From: Flavisolibacter nicotianae
GTDB taxonomy: Bacteria; Bacteroidota; Bacteroidia; Chitinophagales; Chitinophagaceae
Assembly: GCF_003628535.1 (NCBI RefSeq)
Contig: NZ_RBCI01000004.1
Coordinates: 124,001 to 188,000, forward strand
DNA: 64,000 nt
Direction: 5' to 3'
A program made the position numbers and the translations under genes. Each line of letters begins with the position of its first letter. The first letter of the stretch is position 1. Below the pieces are notes generated by a model, which saw nothing but the letters and a program-made list of their open reading frames with translations, had not been told where the DNA came from and made no database searches. Below, in pieces: positions 36,385 to 47,000 of the stretch.

Positions 36385-37482
36385 TTACGGGCTGTACCGG
36401 AAACGGACCATGGCGTTCTTTTGTTCGGTTGACGTTATGCTGACCTGGTAGCGCTTGTCGCCATCCTGGATAATCATCAGCGACGTGTTGGGCGGGATCC
36501 GTCCGAGGTTTTCGGCCACCATGGTAAGCGTATGTTCCGGGTTGCTTTCGTCGATTTTCAGCGTATAGGTGATCGCTTTGTTCGAAAGACGTTTGTTGGC
36601 AAGCACCATCGCCCCGTCGAGGTAAATGCTGACCGTATCGTCGTCAATTTCGCCGTTGTCGTAAAGACTGATCACCACCTCTTTGTTGGAGACGGAAATC
36701 GTCCGGGTCAATTCATTTTTCCGGTCGCGGATGGTGGTCGGCGTGGAAGGAATTTTTGGTTGAACCGGTTTCGTCGTAACCGATACGTCCGGCTTGTTGA
36801 CTTCCGGTTGAATGACGGCTGGCTTTTCCACCGGCGTTTTTACGACATCGTCTTTTTTGGGTGCTGGCTTTTTCACCGTCGCTGTTTTTGGCTTCGGCGT
36901 TGCTGCAGCCGGTGTTTTCGAAACCGGTTTCCGCGTCAACAATTTCGCCGTGTCTTTCGGAGGTGCTTCCACAGCAGGTTTTTTATTGCGCAGGAATGGT
37001 TCTACATAAAAATCCGACGTCGGCACTTTCCGAAGGTGAACGGTGCCACCGCCGCAATCACCACCCCGTTTGACACCCACACCTGCTTCCGTTTTTTCGT
37101 ACATACTGGTGTAAACGCCATCCAGGAATTCTTCATTGCCGGATTTGGTATAAACCATCCTGCATTTCATGATACAAGCGATCGATCCGCCGGCCATGCG
37201 CAGCTCCACGGTTTTGATTTCCTGAACCAGCGCCGCGTTGGTTGCCCTTGTAAAATTGCCGCTAAACGTGGCTTTACCATAAAACCGGGTGTCGAGATAC
37301 GAGTAGGTTACGCCGGAAAGACTTTTCTTCTTTGATTGGTCCAACTGCACCTCGTATTTGTACTGGTCACCGCTTTCGGTGATGAAATATCCCCGCCAGA
37401 TACCGGTAAGGTCCTGCGCTATAAGAGGAGAGCCGCCCAAAACAAGCAAAGCGGCGATAAGAAACCGTCCAATTTTCCTCAT
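36385..37482 (-). CDS. Secreted protein with Pro/Lys/Ala-rich linker
   Basis: Not recognised as a named family. Signal peptide MRKIGRFLIAALLVLGGSPLIAQ. Residues about 24-165 form a globular N-terminal domain (LTGIWRGYFITESGDQYKYEVQL...GVTYSYLDTRFYGKATFSG), which resembles lipocalin-like or DUF-type ligand-binding folds. Residues about 170-255 are a low-complexity linker rich in Lys, Pro, Thr, Ala and Val. Residues about 260-365 form a beta-rich domain (VVISLYDNGEIDDDTVSIYLDG...YTLKIDESNPEHTLTMVAEN...) that is recurrent in Bacteroidota surface proteins. It is divergent from thrS, with 76 bases between the starts. Confidence 0.78.
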   Translation of the reverse strand: MRKIGRFLIAALLVLGGSPLIAQDLTGIWRGYFITESGDQYKYEVQLDQSKKKSLSGVTYSYLDTRFYGKATFSGNFTRATNAALVQEIKTVELRMAGGSIACIMKCRMVYTKSGNEEFLDGVYTSMYEKTEAGVGVKRGGDCGGGTVHLRKVPTSDFYVEPFLRNKKPAVEAPPKDTAKLLTRKPVSKTPAAATPKPKTATVKKPAPKKDDVVKTPVEKPAVIQPEVNKPDVSVTTKPVQPKIPSTPTTIRDRKNELTRTISVSNKEVVISLYDNGEIDDDTVSIYLDGAMVLANKRLSNKAITYTLKIDESNPEHTLTMVAENLGRIPPNTSLMIIQDGDKRYQVSITSTEQKNAMVRFRYSP

Positions 37483-37541
37483 ACAATGTGAAATTAGGAA
37501 TTCAGTGATTTGCCGACGTGTTGCACTCCGATTGAAATTGT

Positions 37542-37549
37542 TAATTTTG
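37542..37549 (+). promoter_or_regulatory. Bacteroidota-type -7 element (TAATTTTG) of thrS
   Basis: The octamer TAATTTTG matches TAnnTTTG and lies 9 bases ahead of the chosen thrS start, implying a very short leader. A TTG is found 18 bases further up; a full -33 TTTG is not at the ideal spacing. Confidence 0.4.
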
Positions 37550-37558
37550 CCGCTCTTT

Positions 37559-39502
37559 ATGAGTGATCAAATAAAAATAACCTTGCCTGATGGTGCGGTG
37601 CGGGAATACCCGAAAGGGACAACTGCACTCGATGTTGCCAAATCGATTTCCGAGGGTTTAGCCCGGAAAGTCTTAGCCGCTGATGTCAATGGACAGGTGT
37701 GGGATGCCACCCGTCCGATCCATGACGATGTAGCACTGAAATTGTTAACCTGGGACGACACGAGCGGAAAAAGCACGTTCTGGCATTCGTCTGCCCACCT
37801 GATGGCGGAAGCAATCGAAAGCTTGTTTCCGGGTGTCAAATTCTGGGTTGGGCCGCCGGTGGACAATGGATTTTATTACGACGTGGACCTGGGCGACCGT
37901 TCCATCTCCGAAGACGACCTGCGCAAGCTGGAAGTAAAGATGGCGGAGCTGGCAAAGAAAAACAGTGCCTATATCCGGAAAGCCATTCCGAAGGCGGAAG
38001 CCGTTCAATACTTCACCGAAAAAGGCGATGAGTATAAACTTGACCTGTTACAGGGTCTCGAAGATGGCGAGATCACCTTTTACACGCAGGGCGAATTTAC
38101 GGACCTCTGTCGCGGGCCGCATCTTCCCAATACCGGTTTTATCAAAGCCATTAAGCTCACCAACATTGCCGGTGCCTATTGGAAAGGCGACGAAAAAAAT
38201 AAACAGCTCACCCGCATTTACGGTGTGACATTCCCTTCTGCCAAGCAGCTGGACGAATACCTGCAAATGCTGGAAGAGGCGAAAAAACGCGACCATCGCA
38301 AGCTGGGTAAAGAACTTGGCATCTTCACTATGGACGATGATGTGGGTCCGGGTCTTCCGTTGTGGATGCCTAATGGTACTGTTATCATTGAAGAACTGGA
38401 AAAGCTGGCAAAAGAAACCGAGCAGGATGCCGGTTATAAGCGGGTAGTAACACCGCATATTGCTAAGGAAAGCATGTACCTCACCAGTGGTCACCTGCCG
38501 TACTACCAGGACAGCATGTACCCGCCGATGGAACTGGAAGGCGTGAAGTATTACCTGAAATCCATGAATTGTCCGCACCACCACAAGATCTTTGCGGCGG
38601 AGCAACACAGTTACAAAGACCTTCCGCTTCGGCTGGCCGAATACGGCACCTGCTACCGTTACGAGCAAAGTGGTGAATTGTTTGGTCTCATGCGGGTGCG
38701 CTGCCTCCACATGAACGATGCACATATTTACTGCACCCGCGAGCAGTTTGCACAGGAGTTCAAGGCGGTGAACGACATGTACCTGAAATATTTTAAGATT
38801 TTCGGTATAGAAAAATACGTGATGCGCCTGTCGCTTCACGACCCGGCCAAGCTGGGACAGAAATACATTAACGAACCGGAACTTTGGCTGGAAACAGAAG
38901 CCATGGTTCGCAATGTGATGACCGAAGCGGGAATCCCGTTTGTGGAAGTGCCGGATGAAGGCGCCTTTTACGGCCCGAAGATCGACGTCCAGATCTGGAG
39001 TACGATCGGACGCGAGTTTACGCTGGCAACCAACCAGGTTGATTTTGCACAGGGCCGACGTTTCAAGCTTTCGTTCACCAACCAGGCCAACGAAGCCGAA
39101 ACGCCCCTGATTATCCACCGGGCACCGTTGGGCACACACGAACGCTTTATCGGCTTTTTGCTGGAACACTATGCCGGTAAGTTCCCTGCATGGCTGTCAC
39201 CGGTGCAGGTCAAGATCCTTCCTATTTCCGACAAGTTCATGGATTACGCAAAAGATGTTTTGCTGAAATTAAAAAAATGGGATATTCGTGCAGAGATCGA
39301 CGACCGGAATGAAAAGATCGGTAAAAAGATTCGCGATACCGAGTTGATGAAAGTGCCGTATATGCTGGTCGTAGGAGAGAAGGAAGCCAGTGAAGGCAAA
39401 ATTTCCATCCGCCGCCAGGGCAAAGGTGACCTGGGCGCAAAAAATGTGGACGAATTTTTGCAGGAACTGGTAGCCGAAGTCAAAGACAGAAGGGCAGATT
39501 AA
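37559..39502 (+). CDS. thrS: Threonyl-tRNA synthetase
   Basis: ThrRS charges tRNA-Thr. Domains in order: N-terminal TGS (KITLPDGAVREYPKGTTALDVAKSIS, residues 5-65), the editing domain (FWHSSAHLMAEAIESLFPGVKFWVGPP, with the zinc-like HxxxH motif; and DLCRGPHLP), and the class II catalytic core (motif 2 region SMNCPHHHKIF, LRLAEYGTCYRYEQSGELFGLMRVR; motif 3 APLGTHERFIGFLLEHYAG). The anticodon-binding domain ends the protein (VKILPISDKFMDYA...). Length 647 aa is normal. The start at 37559 (MSDQIKITLP) is the natural one. infC follows 205 bases downstream; rpmI and rplT are not behind it. Confidence 0.97.
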   Translation: MSDQIKITLPDGAVREYPKGTTALDVAKSISEGLARKVLAADVNGQVWDATRPIHDDVALKLLTWDDTSGKSTFWHSSAHLMAEAIESLFPGVKFWVGPPVDNGFYYDVDLGDRSISEDDLRKLEVKMAELAKKNSAYIRKAIPKAEAVQYFTEKGDEYKLDLLQGLEDGEITFYTQGEFTDLCRGPHLPNTGFIKAIKLTNIAGAYWKGDEKNKQLTRIYGVTFPSAKQLDEYLQMLEEAKKRDHRKLGKELGIFTMDDDVGPGLPLWMPNGTVIIEELEKLAKETEQDAGYKRVVTPHIAKESMYLTSGHLPYYQDSMYPPMELEGVKYYLKSMNCPHHHKIFAAEQHSYKDLPLRLAEYGTCYRYEQSGELFGLMRVRCLHMNDAHIYCTREQFAQEFKAVNDMYLKYFKIFGIEKYVMRLSLHDPAKLGQKYINEPELWLETEAMVRNVMTEAGIPFVEVPDEGAFYGPKIDVQIWSTIGREFTLATNQVDFAQGRRFKLSFTNQANEAETPLIIHRAPLGTHERFIGFLLEHYAGKFPAWLSPVQVKILPISDKFMDYAKDVLLKLKKWDIRAEIDDRNEKIGKKIRDTELMKVPYMLVVGEKEASEGKISIRRQGKGDLGAKNVDEFLQELVAEVKDRRAD

Positions 39503-39602
39503 TAGTGTCAGTCGAAATCCCGGCGTGTTAAAAAGCTGAAAGGCAGAGCAAGCGCCAGGGAGCACAACGGAAGCCAAAAGCAGCAATGCAGTTCATAACA
39601 GA

Positions 39603-39685
39603 AAGCAAAGAGAACAGAGTGTAAGTTGATAAAACCAGGTGAATGATTGATTAAGCACCGGTTGTTTTCCCTCTTCTCTTTGCTT
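39603..39685 (+). other. Long-range inverted repeat in the infC leader
   Basis: A perfect 12-bp repeat, AAGCAAAGAGAA at 39603-39614 and TTCTCTTTGCTT at 39674-39685, encloses 59 bases and ends 22 bases before the infC start. It could fold the leader so as to control infC translation, or be chance in an AT-rich purine run. The stretch between thrS and infC holds no gene. Confidence 0.35.
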
Positions 39686-39707
39686 ATTCATAACCTAAAA
39701 AACGTAA

Positions 39708-40313
39708 ATGGCATTACCAAACAGGGGCGGATTTAAGCCCGGTGGATTTAGGGGACGGTTTATTCCCCGCAAAGAAGCAGAACACAGAATTAATGAACAC
39801 ATCAGGGTGCCGCAGGTACGTTTGGTGGGTGACAATGTAACAGTTGGTGTTTATCCAACGGATGAAGCCAGGAAGATGGCCCGCGAGCAGGAGCTCGACC
39901 TGGTTGAAATTTCTCCGCAAGCCGATCCCCCGGTTTGCCGTATTATCGATTACAACAAGTTCCTTTACGACAAGAAGAAGAAGGAAAAGGAAATGAAGGC
40001 CAAGGCGAAGACGACCGAGATGAAGGAAATTCGCTTTACGCCCAATACTGATGACCATGATTTTGATTTCAAATCAAAGCATGCGGAAAGCTTTTTAAAA
40101 GAAGGCAACAAAGTAAAAGCCTACGTGCAGTTCAAGGGCCGCGCCATCCAGTTTAAGGACCGGGGTGAACTGTTGCTACTCAAGTTTGCCGACCGGCTGA
40201 AAGATTTTGGTCAATTGGAAAGCATGCCCAAGCTGGAAGGCAAGCGCATGCTAGCGATCATTTCGCCCAAGACCGGCAAAAAGCCCAAAGGAGAAGCAAA
40301 AGCACAGGCTTAA
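39708..40313 (+). CDS. infC: Translation initiation factor IF-3
   Basis: IF-3 keeps ribosomal subunits apart and checks the start codon. After a Gly/Arg/Pro-rich N-terminus ([18 protein letters not shown]), which is common in Bacteroidota, comes the N-domain ([30 protein letters not shown]...[22 protein letters not shown]), the Lys-rich linker ([22 protein letters not shown]), and the C-domain ([43 protein letters not shown]) with a basic tail. Start is ATG, not the rare codon used in enterobacteria. The gene ends at a terminator and is not followed by rpmI/rplT, the usual partners. Confidence 0.96.
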   Translation: MALPNRGGFKPGGFRGRFIPRKEAEHRINEHIRVPQVRLVGDNVTVGVYPTDEARKMAREQELDLVEISPQADPPVCRIIDYNKFLYDKKKKEKEMKAKAKTTEMKEIRFTPNTDDHDFDFKSKHAESFLKEGNKVKAYVQFKGRAIQFKDRGELLLLKFADRLKDFGQLESMPKLEGKRMLAIISPKTGKKPKGEAKAQA

Positions 40314-40387
40314 ACACCGAACAATAAACAATCGGCAATTTACAATAGGCAAAATCGCTTTGCTTGTTGCAGATTGCCCACTGAACT

Positions 40388-40414
40388 TCCTCCGTCTCCA
40401 GCGGAGGATTTTTT
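40388..40414 (+). terminator. Terminator after infC
   Basis: A 7-bp stem (TCCTCCG / CGGAGGA) with a 7-base loop and six Ts, just upstream of the YjbR-like start codon (40426). Confidence 0.75.
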
Positions 40415-40425
40415 ATTCGAAAGCC

Positions 40426-40770
40426 ATGAACACCGAAACGCTTCGCAACCTCTGCCTGCAGCTCCCGGCAGTCAAAGAAGAAATGAAATGGGAGGCTGAC
40501 CTCGTGTTTACCGTTGGCGGTAAAATGTTTTGCGTCACTTCGTTTGAAGAGCCGTTCAAAGCCTCGTTCAAAGTGCCGGACGACCTGTTTGAAGAGCTCT
40601 GCAACCGCGAAGGTTTTGTTCCGGCACCCTACCTCGCAAGGGCAAAATGGGTAATGGTTTCCAATGCAGCCGGACTTACCAAAACGGAATGGGAGAGCTC
40701 CATTCAAAAGAGCTACGAACTGGTCAAAGCGAAACTCACCCAAAAGCAAATCCGGGAGTTGGGTTTGTAA
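40426..40770 (+). CDS. MmcQ/YjbR family protein
   Basis: A 114-residue protein of the MmcQ/YjbR family, which has a DNA-binding-like fold of unknown role. Recognisable segments: LRNLCLQLPAVKEEMKWEADLVFTVGGKMFCV, SFKVPDDLFEELCNREGFVPAPYLARAKWVMV and the C-terminal helix YELVKAKLTQKQIRELG. The start at 40426 (MNTETLRNLC) matches the family; the longer frame begins inside the infC terminator. It sits between infC and lepA on the same strand, yet a terminator precedes it and a promoter-like element precedes lepA, so it may be expressed alone from readthrough or an unseen promoter. Confidence 0.88.
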   Translation: MNTETLRNLCLQLPAVKEEMKWEADLVFTVGGKMFCVTSFEEPFKASFKVPDDLFEELCNREGFVPAPYLARAKWVMVSNAAGLTKTEWESSIQKSYELVKAKLTQKQIRELGL

Positions 40771-40874
40771 AATCGGCCGGCGCTTTGGCTACCCGTTCTT
40801 CACTGGTCGATCGGGCTTGCCGCCCGTATTGTTAAACAAGCCCTTAACATACTGCAAATGCGGTGGCTTTCATG

Positions 40875-40882
40875 TACCTTTG
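40875..40882 (+). promoter_or_regulatory. Bacteroidota-type -7 element (TACCTTTG) of lepA
   Basis: The octamer TACCTTTG matches TAnnTTTG, 29 bases ahead of the lepA start codon. No clear -33 box. Confidence 0.45.
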
Positions 40883-40911
40883 CTCCCTTCAAAACACGTT
40901 GATACAGCAGC

Positions 40912-42699
40912 ATGAAGAATATCCGGAATTTTTGCATTATCGCACACATTGATCACGGGAAAAGTACCCTGGCCGACCGCCTGTTGCAAACCACCAACAC
41001 CATTTCCGAGCGGGAAATGATGGACCAGGTGCTCGACGACATGGACCTGGAACGGGAAAAAGGAATCACAATCAAGAGCCATGCGATCCAGATCAACTAC
41101 AAACACAAGAGCGAAAATTATACGCTGAACCTGATTGACACTCCTGGTCACGTAGATTTCAGCTACGAGGTGAGCCGTGCGCTGGCCGCCTGCGAAGGTG
41201 CGCTGCTGTTGGTGGATGCCACCCAGGGCATCCAGGCACAAACCATTTCCAATCTTTACCTGGCCATCGACAACGATTTGGAGATCATCCCGGTGATCAA
41301 CAAAATTGACATGGATGGGGCGATGATCGAAGAGGTAAAAGACCAGATTGTAGACCTGATTGGTTGTAAGCGGGAGGAAATCCTGCTGGCGAGCGGCCGC
41401 ACAGGCATCGGCATTGAAGGCATTCTGGAAGCCATCGTGGAAAGAATCCCTGCTCCCAAAGGCGATCCGGACGCACCCTTGCAGGCCCTGATCTTTGATT
41501 CGGTCTTCAACAGCTTCCGCGGTATCATTGTGTATTACCGGATCCTGAATGGCTCGATCAAAAAAGGACAAAAAGTAAAATTCGTTTCTACCAACCAGGA
41601 ATATGAAGCCGACGAAGTCGGTATTCTGAAACTGGGTTTGCAACCAAGCGCCGAAGTCAAAACCGGCGATGTTGGTTATATCATTACCGGGATCAAGAAT
41701 GCGAAGGAAGTGAAGGTGGGCGACACCATCACCGATGCGGTTAACCCGACGACGGAAATGATCAAGGGCTTCCAGGAAGTGAAGCCCATGGTTTTCGCCG
41801 GCATCTTCCCTGTCAATACCGATGAATTTGAGGAACTGCGTGATTGCATGGACAAGCTCCAGTTGAACGACGCCTCCCTGACCTTCGAGCTGGAAACATC
41901 ACAGGCTCTTGGCTTTGGTTTCCGTTGCGGCTTCCTGGGCCTGTTGCACATGGAGATTATCCAGGAGCGGCTGGAGCGGGAATTCAACCAGACGGTGATC
42001 ACCACGGTTCCAAACGTTAGCTTTATCGCTTACACGACAAAGGGTGAAAAAATTATTGTAAACAACCCGACCGAGATGCCAGACCCGGTGAAGACCGACC
42101 GGATTGAAGAGCCGTTTATTAAAGCGCAGATCATTACCAAACCCGACTACATCGGGAACATCATGACGCTTTGCCTGGGCAAGCGGGGCATTTTGCTGAA
42201 CCAGAGCTACCTGACGCAAACCCGTGTGGAGCTGATCTTCGAAATGCCGCTAACCGAAATCGTGTTTGACTTTTATGACAAACTGAAATCGCAAACCCGC
42301 GGATATGCCTCGTTCGATTACCAGCCGATTGGTTACCGTGAAGCCGATATCGTAAAAATGGACATTCGCCTGAACGATGAAAAAGTCGACGCCCTAAGTG
42401 CTTTGATCCACCGTGGAAGAGCACAGGATTTCGGTCGTAAGCTTTGCGAAAAACTGAAGGAGCTTTTACCGCGCCAGCAATTCCAGATCGCCATCCAGGC
42501 GGCGATTGGTGCCAAGATCATCGCCCGGGAAAACATTTCGGCCATGCGCAAAGACGTGACTGCAAAATGTTACGGTGGCGACATCAGCCGGAAACGGAAG
42601 CTTTTGGAAAAACAAAAAGAAGGAAAGAAGCGGATGCGCCAGATCGGAAATGTAGAAGTGCCGCAGGAAGCGTTTTTAGCGGTGCTGAAGCTGGATTAA
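40912..42699 (+). CDS. lepA: Elongation factor 4 (LepA) GTPase
   Basis: LepA is a ribosome-associated GTPase that affects ribosome assembly and back-translocation. The G domain shows [14 protein letters not shown] (G1), GITIKSHA (G2), [12 protein letters not shown] (G3), [10 protein letters not shown] (G4) and the [12 protein letters not shown] region (G5). Domain II, the EF-G-like domains III and V, and the LepA-specific C-terminal domain ([60 protein letters not shown]) follow, ending [24 protein letters not shown], which is characteristic. Length 595 aa is normal. It is monocistronic with a terminator about 55 bases after the stop. Confidence 0.98.
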   Translation: MKNIRNFCIIAHIDHGKSTLADRLLQTTNTISEREMMDQVLDDMDLEREKGITIKSHAIQINYKHKSENYTLNLIDTPGHVDFSYEVSRALAACEGALLLVDATQGIQAQTISNLYLAIDNDLEIIPVINKIDMDGAMIEEVKDQIVDLIGCKREEILLASGRTGIGIEGILEAIVERIPAPKGDPDAPLQALIFDSVFNSFRGIIVYYRILNGSIKKGQKVKFVSTNQEYEADEVGILKLGLQPSAEVKTGDVGYIITGIKNAKEVKVGDTITDAVNPTTEMIKGFQEVKPMVFAGIFPVNTDEFEELRDCMDKLQLNDASLTFELETSQALGFGFRCGFLGLLHMEIIQERLEREFNQTVITTVPNVSFIAYTTKGEKIIVNNPTEMPDPVKTDRIEEPFIKAQIITKPDYIGNIMTLCLGKRGILLNQSYLTQTRVELIFEMPLTEIVFDFYDKLKSQTRGYASFDYQPIGYREADIVKMDIRLNDEKVDALSALIHRGRAQDFGRKLCEKLKELLPRQQFQIAIQAAIGAKIIARENISAMRKDVTAKCYGGDISRKRKLLEKQKEGKKRMRQIGNVEVPQEAFLAVLKLD

Positions 42700-42754
42700 A
42701 CGATACTGTCGCAAGAACAATAAACTTAATGGCCATGAAAGGCAACACGATACA

Positions 42755-42781
42755 AAAAAGCCGGTGATGAACCGGCTTTTT
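42755..42781. terminator. Bidirectional terminator between lepA and the convergent gene
   Basis: An 11-bp stem (AAAAAGCCGGT / ACCGGCTTTTT) with a 5-base loop, between two convergent genes. Confidence 0.9.
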
Positions 42782-42828
42782 CAATTACGACGCTTAAAGA
42801 CAATTAATTTTTTACACGGATTCAATGC

Positions 42829-43872
42829 TTAGGCATTTTTGACTGGCTTCTTCGGCAATGCCTTTGCCGGCGTTTTTGCTGGGACCTTCGCCGGTTTTTC
42901 TTCCGTTTTTTCGCCCATGTTTTTCCGGCTTCGGTCGGAGAGTTTTTGTTCGTCCGAGCTGCCCTGTGCGTCTTTTAACGCATCAGGCACAGGCGCCTCG
43001 CCATCCTGTAATTTAAACGTGAACACCTTGTCCACGTGCTGCCAGCGACCATTTACCCACTGGAAGCCTTCGTAATCGCCATCCGGCACAAAGGTCCAGG
43101 GCAGGTCCGGTTCGTTGGACTCCGAAATCAGGTGGTCCACCAGGATCATGTTTTCATCCTCGTTGTAGTTCATCGTAGTGGATGCTTCTTTTTTGTATTC
43201 GATGGCAAAGCGGAATTGCGGCTTGTGTTTGACGCTGTCTTTTTCAAACGTAAAATATTGTTGGGCGCCGAAAACCGGCTGATTTTGCGAATCGAAGGTC
43301 AGCACGTCAATCCATTTTTTATTGGTGCGGTAGCTGTTGCCGTCAAAGCCAAACAGCGTGTAGTAGTTTTTACCGTTGTAACTGTTTTGAATGATGTTGT
43401 AATATACCGCGCCGATCCAGGTGTTCCTGTTCCGCGTCGAATCCAGCGGATCGTCGGCAAATTCAGAATAATCTTTCAAAGGCGTCAGTTTCAGCGACCC
43501 GTCGGAAGTGCGGTATTGAATCGCACCCCGCTGGCGTGAATACGCATAACTGTCCTGGAAATCGAGTTGCCAGGTAAAAATGCGAAACGTGCTGTCGGGA
43601 GCATAAAGATGTGAAACGCCCTGGACGGAGTCAAACGGGAAGTAAAACGAATTTTTAACCTGCAGGCTGCGAATCAGCGTTTTGATAAAAAGGCTGTCTT
43701 TCCGCATCCGCTCTTCGGTGGCATCGGCCGTGAGAAAGGTTTTGGCCAGCACTTTCAGGGAATCTTCTTTTTGCCGGAGAATACGGGCATCGGCGGCAGC
43801 GATGGTTTGCTGCGCAAAAAGAGAATGGCAGAAAAGAAGAAGTACGATGAGTATATAGCCAGGTTTTTTCAC
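42829..43872 (-). CDS. Secreted protein of unknown function
   Basis: A 347-residue exported protein I do not recognise by name. Signal peptide MKKPGYILIVLLLFCHSLFAQ; then a helical segment (ADARILRQKEDSLKVLAKTFLTA...RMRKDSLFIKTLIRSLQVKNSFYFPFDS), a beta-rich domain with many Tyr/Trp/Phe (FTWQLDFQDSYAYSRQRGAIQYRT..., NYYTLFGFDGNSYRTNKKWIDVLTFD...QNQPVFGAQQYFTFEKD, EYKKEASTTMNYNEDENMILVDHLISESNEPDLPWTFVPDGDYEGFQW), and a Lys/Pro/Ala-rich tail. The core is familiar from uncharacterised Bacteroidota periplasmic proteins. It ends at a terminator shared with lepA and is divergent from the large gene at 44080. Confidence 0.8.
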   Translation of the reverse strand: MKKPGYILIVLLLFCHSLFAQQTIAAADARILRQKEDSLKVLAKTFLTADATEERMRKDSLFIKTLIRSLQVKNSFYFPFDSVQGVSHLYAPDSTFRIFTWQLDFQDSYAYSRQRGAIQYRTSDGSLKLTPLKDYSEFADDPLDSTRNRNTWIGAVYYNIIQNSYNGKNYYTLFGFDGNSYRTNKKWIDVLTFDSQNQPVFGAQQYFTFEKDSVKHKPQFRFAIEYKKEASTTMNYNEDENMILVDHLISESNEPDLPWTFVPDGDYEGFQWVNGRWQHVDKVFTFKLQDGEAPVPDALKDAQGSSDEQKLSDRSRKNMGEKTEEKPAKVPAKTPAKALPKKPVKNA

Positions 43873-44009
43873 GGTTGATCCTTTTGTCTACATGCTAAGA
43901 ACGGCCAAAAGGCCTAAAAATTTTCCTAAGAGGTTGTTTAAATAATGGTAAGACACCGGCAGGCTGTTAATTTCGCAACGGTGCCCTGTCCCACGACGGC
44001 CCATATAGT

Positions 44010-44078
44010 ATGAAAAAGCAATGTTTCCTCCCTTTCCTCGTTAAAAAGTGGCATATTTACACGCTATCCAAATCCTGA
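44010..44078 (+). other. Short upstream reading frame (22 codons) before the TTG-started gene
   Basis: ATG at 44010 opens a 22-codon frame (MKKQCFLPFLVKKWHIYTLS..) whose TGA at 44076-44078 ends one base before the TTG start of the large gene. It could be a leader peptide that couples translation, or chance. There is no sequence hint of function. Confidence 0.25.
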
Positions 44079-44079
44079 G

Positions 44080-47000
44080 TTGTTGACGCTTTACCGACTT
44101 ATACCCGTCTTGTGTCTTTTTCTTTTGTCCGTTTTGAACAGCGAAGCGCAAAAACCTGTCAACGGCCCGACGCGGTCGAACCTCCGGATCAAACGGATTT
44201 CTCTTACCGTCGATACATTAGCCCTGGATAGCCTGAGTATTGTTCCCGGCACATTTTCCGTTAACGTAGCCGATACAGGCGACTACCGGCTGGATTTTGT
44301 GAATGCCGTCCTTTACTGGAAACGCAAACCTGCCGTTGATAGCGCTTCTGTCATTTATCGCGTGTTTCCGCAACGGCTGAATGCGGTTGTGCAGAGACGG
44401 AGTTTCGACAGCATCTCCCGCAATTTCACGCTGCAACCGTTTGAATTCAACAAAGGCGAAGCAAGCGAATCGAAAGGGTTGTTTGATTTTGGCAATGTCC
44501 AGTACAACGGAAGCTTTGGCCGCCAGCTTTCGTTTGGTAACAACCAGGATGCCGTTGTGAACTCCAATTTCCAGTTGCAGTTAAATGGCATGCTGCGGGA
44601 CAGCATCGAAATTTCGGCGGCCCTGTCCGATAACAATCTTCCCATTCAGCCCGATGGGACAACCCAGCAGTTGAATGAATTTGACCAGGTCTTTTTGCAA
44701 TTCAAGAAACGGGGTTGGCAACTCAGCCTCGGCGATATCGATATTCGGCAAAATAGCTTGTACTTCCTCAATTTTTACAAACGGCTGCAGGGCATTTCAT
44801 TTCAGACCGTCAACCGCCTGTCGCCTTCAGTTCAGTCGACAACGCTGGTCAGCGGCTCCATCGCCAAGGGAAAGTTCAACCGCAACGTTTTCCAGGGACA
44901 GGAAGGCAACCAGGGGCCTTACCGGCTTGCAGGTGCGAACAACGAATTTTTCTTCATTGTGCTGGGCAATACCGAACGGGTTTTTTTGGATGGCGAACTG
45001 TTGCAAAGAGGCGAGGACCAGGACTACATTATCAACTACAACACGGCAGAAATCACGTTTATGCCGCGCCGCATGATCACGAAAGACAGCCGCATCCAGG
45101 TGGAGTTTGAGTATGCCGACCGGAATTTTCTGAATGCGAATCTTTTTGCTAACCAGGAATTGGCCATCAACGATAAATTGCGAATCCGTGTTGGTGCTTT
45201 TCAAAACAGCGATGCAAAAAATTCCACCATCAATCAATCGCTCGATGCACGGCAAAAGCAATTCCTGTTCGACCTGGGCGACAGCATTCAGCGGGCCTTG
45301 TATCCAACCGCCATACCCGATACGTTTGCGGCCGGCAAGATCCTTTACCAAAAACTGTACGATACGGCCGGCGGCGTCGTGGTCGACTCATTTTACCGCT
45401 ATTCTGTCAACCCCGACTCGGCCCGCTACTCGCTTTCCTTTACAGACCTGGGGCAGGGCGGCGGCAACTATGTGCCCGATTTTAATGGCGCCAACGGAAA
45501 GGTCTACCGGTATGTTGCGCCGCTAAACGGGATCAGGCAGGGCCGTTTTGAACCGGTCGCTATTTTGGTCACGCCGAAAAAGCAACAGGTGATCAGTATC
45601 GGCACCGATTTCCAGATCAATAAAAACAACCTGCTGAAAACAGAACTGGCCATCAGCAATTATAACGTGAACACGTTTTCCGCAAAAGACAAAGGCAATG
45701 ACCAGGGGATTGCGGCCAGGGTGCAATACAATAATACCATTGACCTCTCCACTGCGAAAAAACAGCAGTTGGTGTCTACATTCGATTATGAGCATGTGCA
45801 GGACGGCTTTAAGCCCGTCGAACGCTTGCGGGTGGTGGAGTTTTCGCGGGAGTGGGGCCTGCCTTTGCTGCTGTCGGCCGCAACGGAAGACATTTTGCGG
45901 TTATCGACTTCTCTGAAAAACACCGGCGGTGCCCTGACCTACCAGTTCATGAACTACCAGCGAAGCGATCGGTACAAAGGCTACCAGAACATGCTGCAGC
46001 ATTCGTACAATGCAAATGGCTGGGCCATCAACAACCAGGTGGCGCTGACCACATTTCGCACAAGTGCAAGCAACGGAAGTTTCTTTCGCCCGGTAATCGA
46101 CATGAGCCGGGTCTTTAAAAAGCTGTCTGCCCTGCGTCTTGGCTTTCGCTATGCCCTCGAAAAAAATGAAGTGCGGCAAACCAGCAAAGACACGCTTTCT
46201 CCCGTTAGTTTTTCGTTCGACACGTATACCGCTTACCTGCGTTCGGATGAATCAAAACGGAACAAATGGGGTTTGTCTTTTTTCACCCGCTCGGATAAGT
46301 ACCCAACAGCAACGGCACTTGTTCGAGGTGATCGTAGTTACAACACTTCCCTGCAAATCGAATTGTTGCAAAGCACAAAACACCAGTTGCTGTTCAACAC
46401 GACCTACCGCGTGCTGAAAGTTTACGACAAATCGGTTTCGAACCAGAACGACGACAAAACCATCCTCGGTCGCACCGAATACATCGTGAATGAATGGAAA
46501 GGCCTGCTGACAGGAAATGTTTTATACGAGCTGGGAACAGGGCAGGAACAGCGCCGCGATTTTGCCTACCTGGAGGTGCCGGCCGGCCAGGGCGAATACA
46601 CCTGGATCGACGCCAATAACGACAGCATCCAGCAGCTCAATGAATTTGAACTGGCCCGCTTCCAGGACCAGGCAAAATACATTCGCGTCTTTACACCAAC
46701 CAACCAGTTTACCAAGGCCAATTATACCACGTTCAACTACAGCATCAACCTTAACCCGAAAGCGGTTTTTAATGAGAAAGAAAAGCGAAAACTGGCGGCA
46801 TTTGTCTCGCGGCTGAGCCTTCAATCGTCATTACAGAAAAGCAAGAAATCAATCGCAAACGGCGATTTTGAATTTAACCCTTTCAAATATTCTATTCAGG
46901 ACACAGCCCTCCTGACCAATTCAACCGCGTTGCTGAATGCTATTTCATTCAACCGGTTTTCCAGCAAATGGGGCATCGATATCAGTAACCTTCGCAATAG

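Noticed and set aside
38048-39169. A 373-codon open frame on the minus strand
   Set aside because: Fully antisense to thrS; no recognisable motif.
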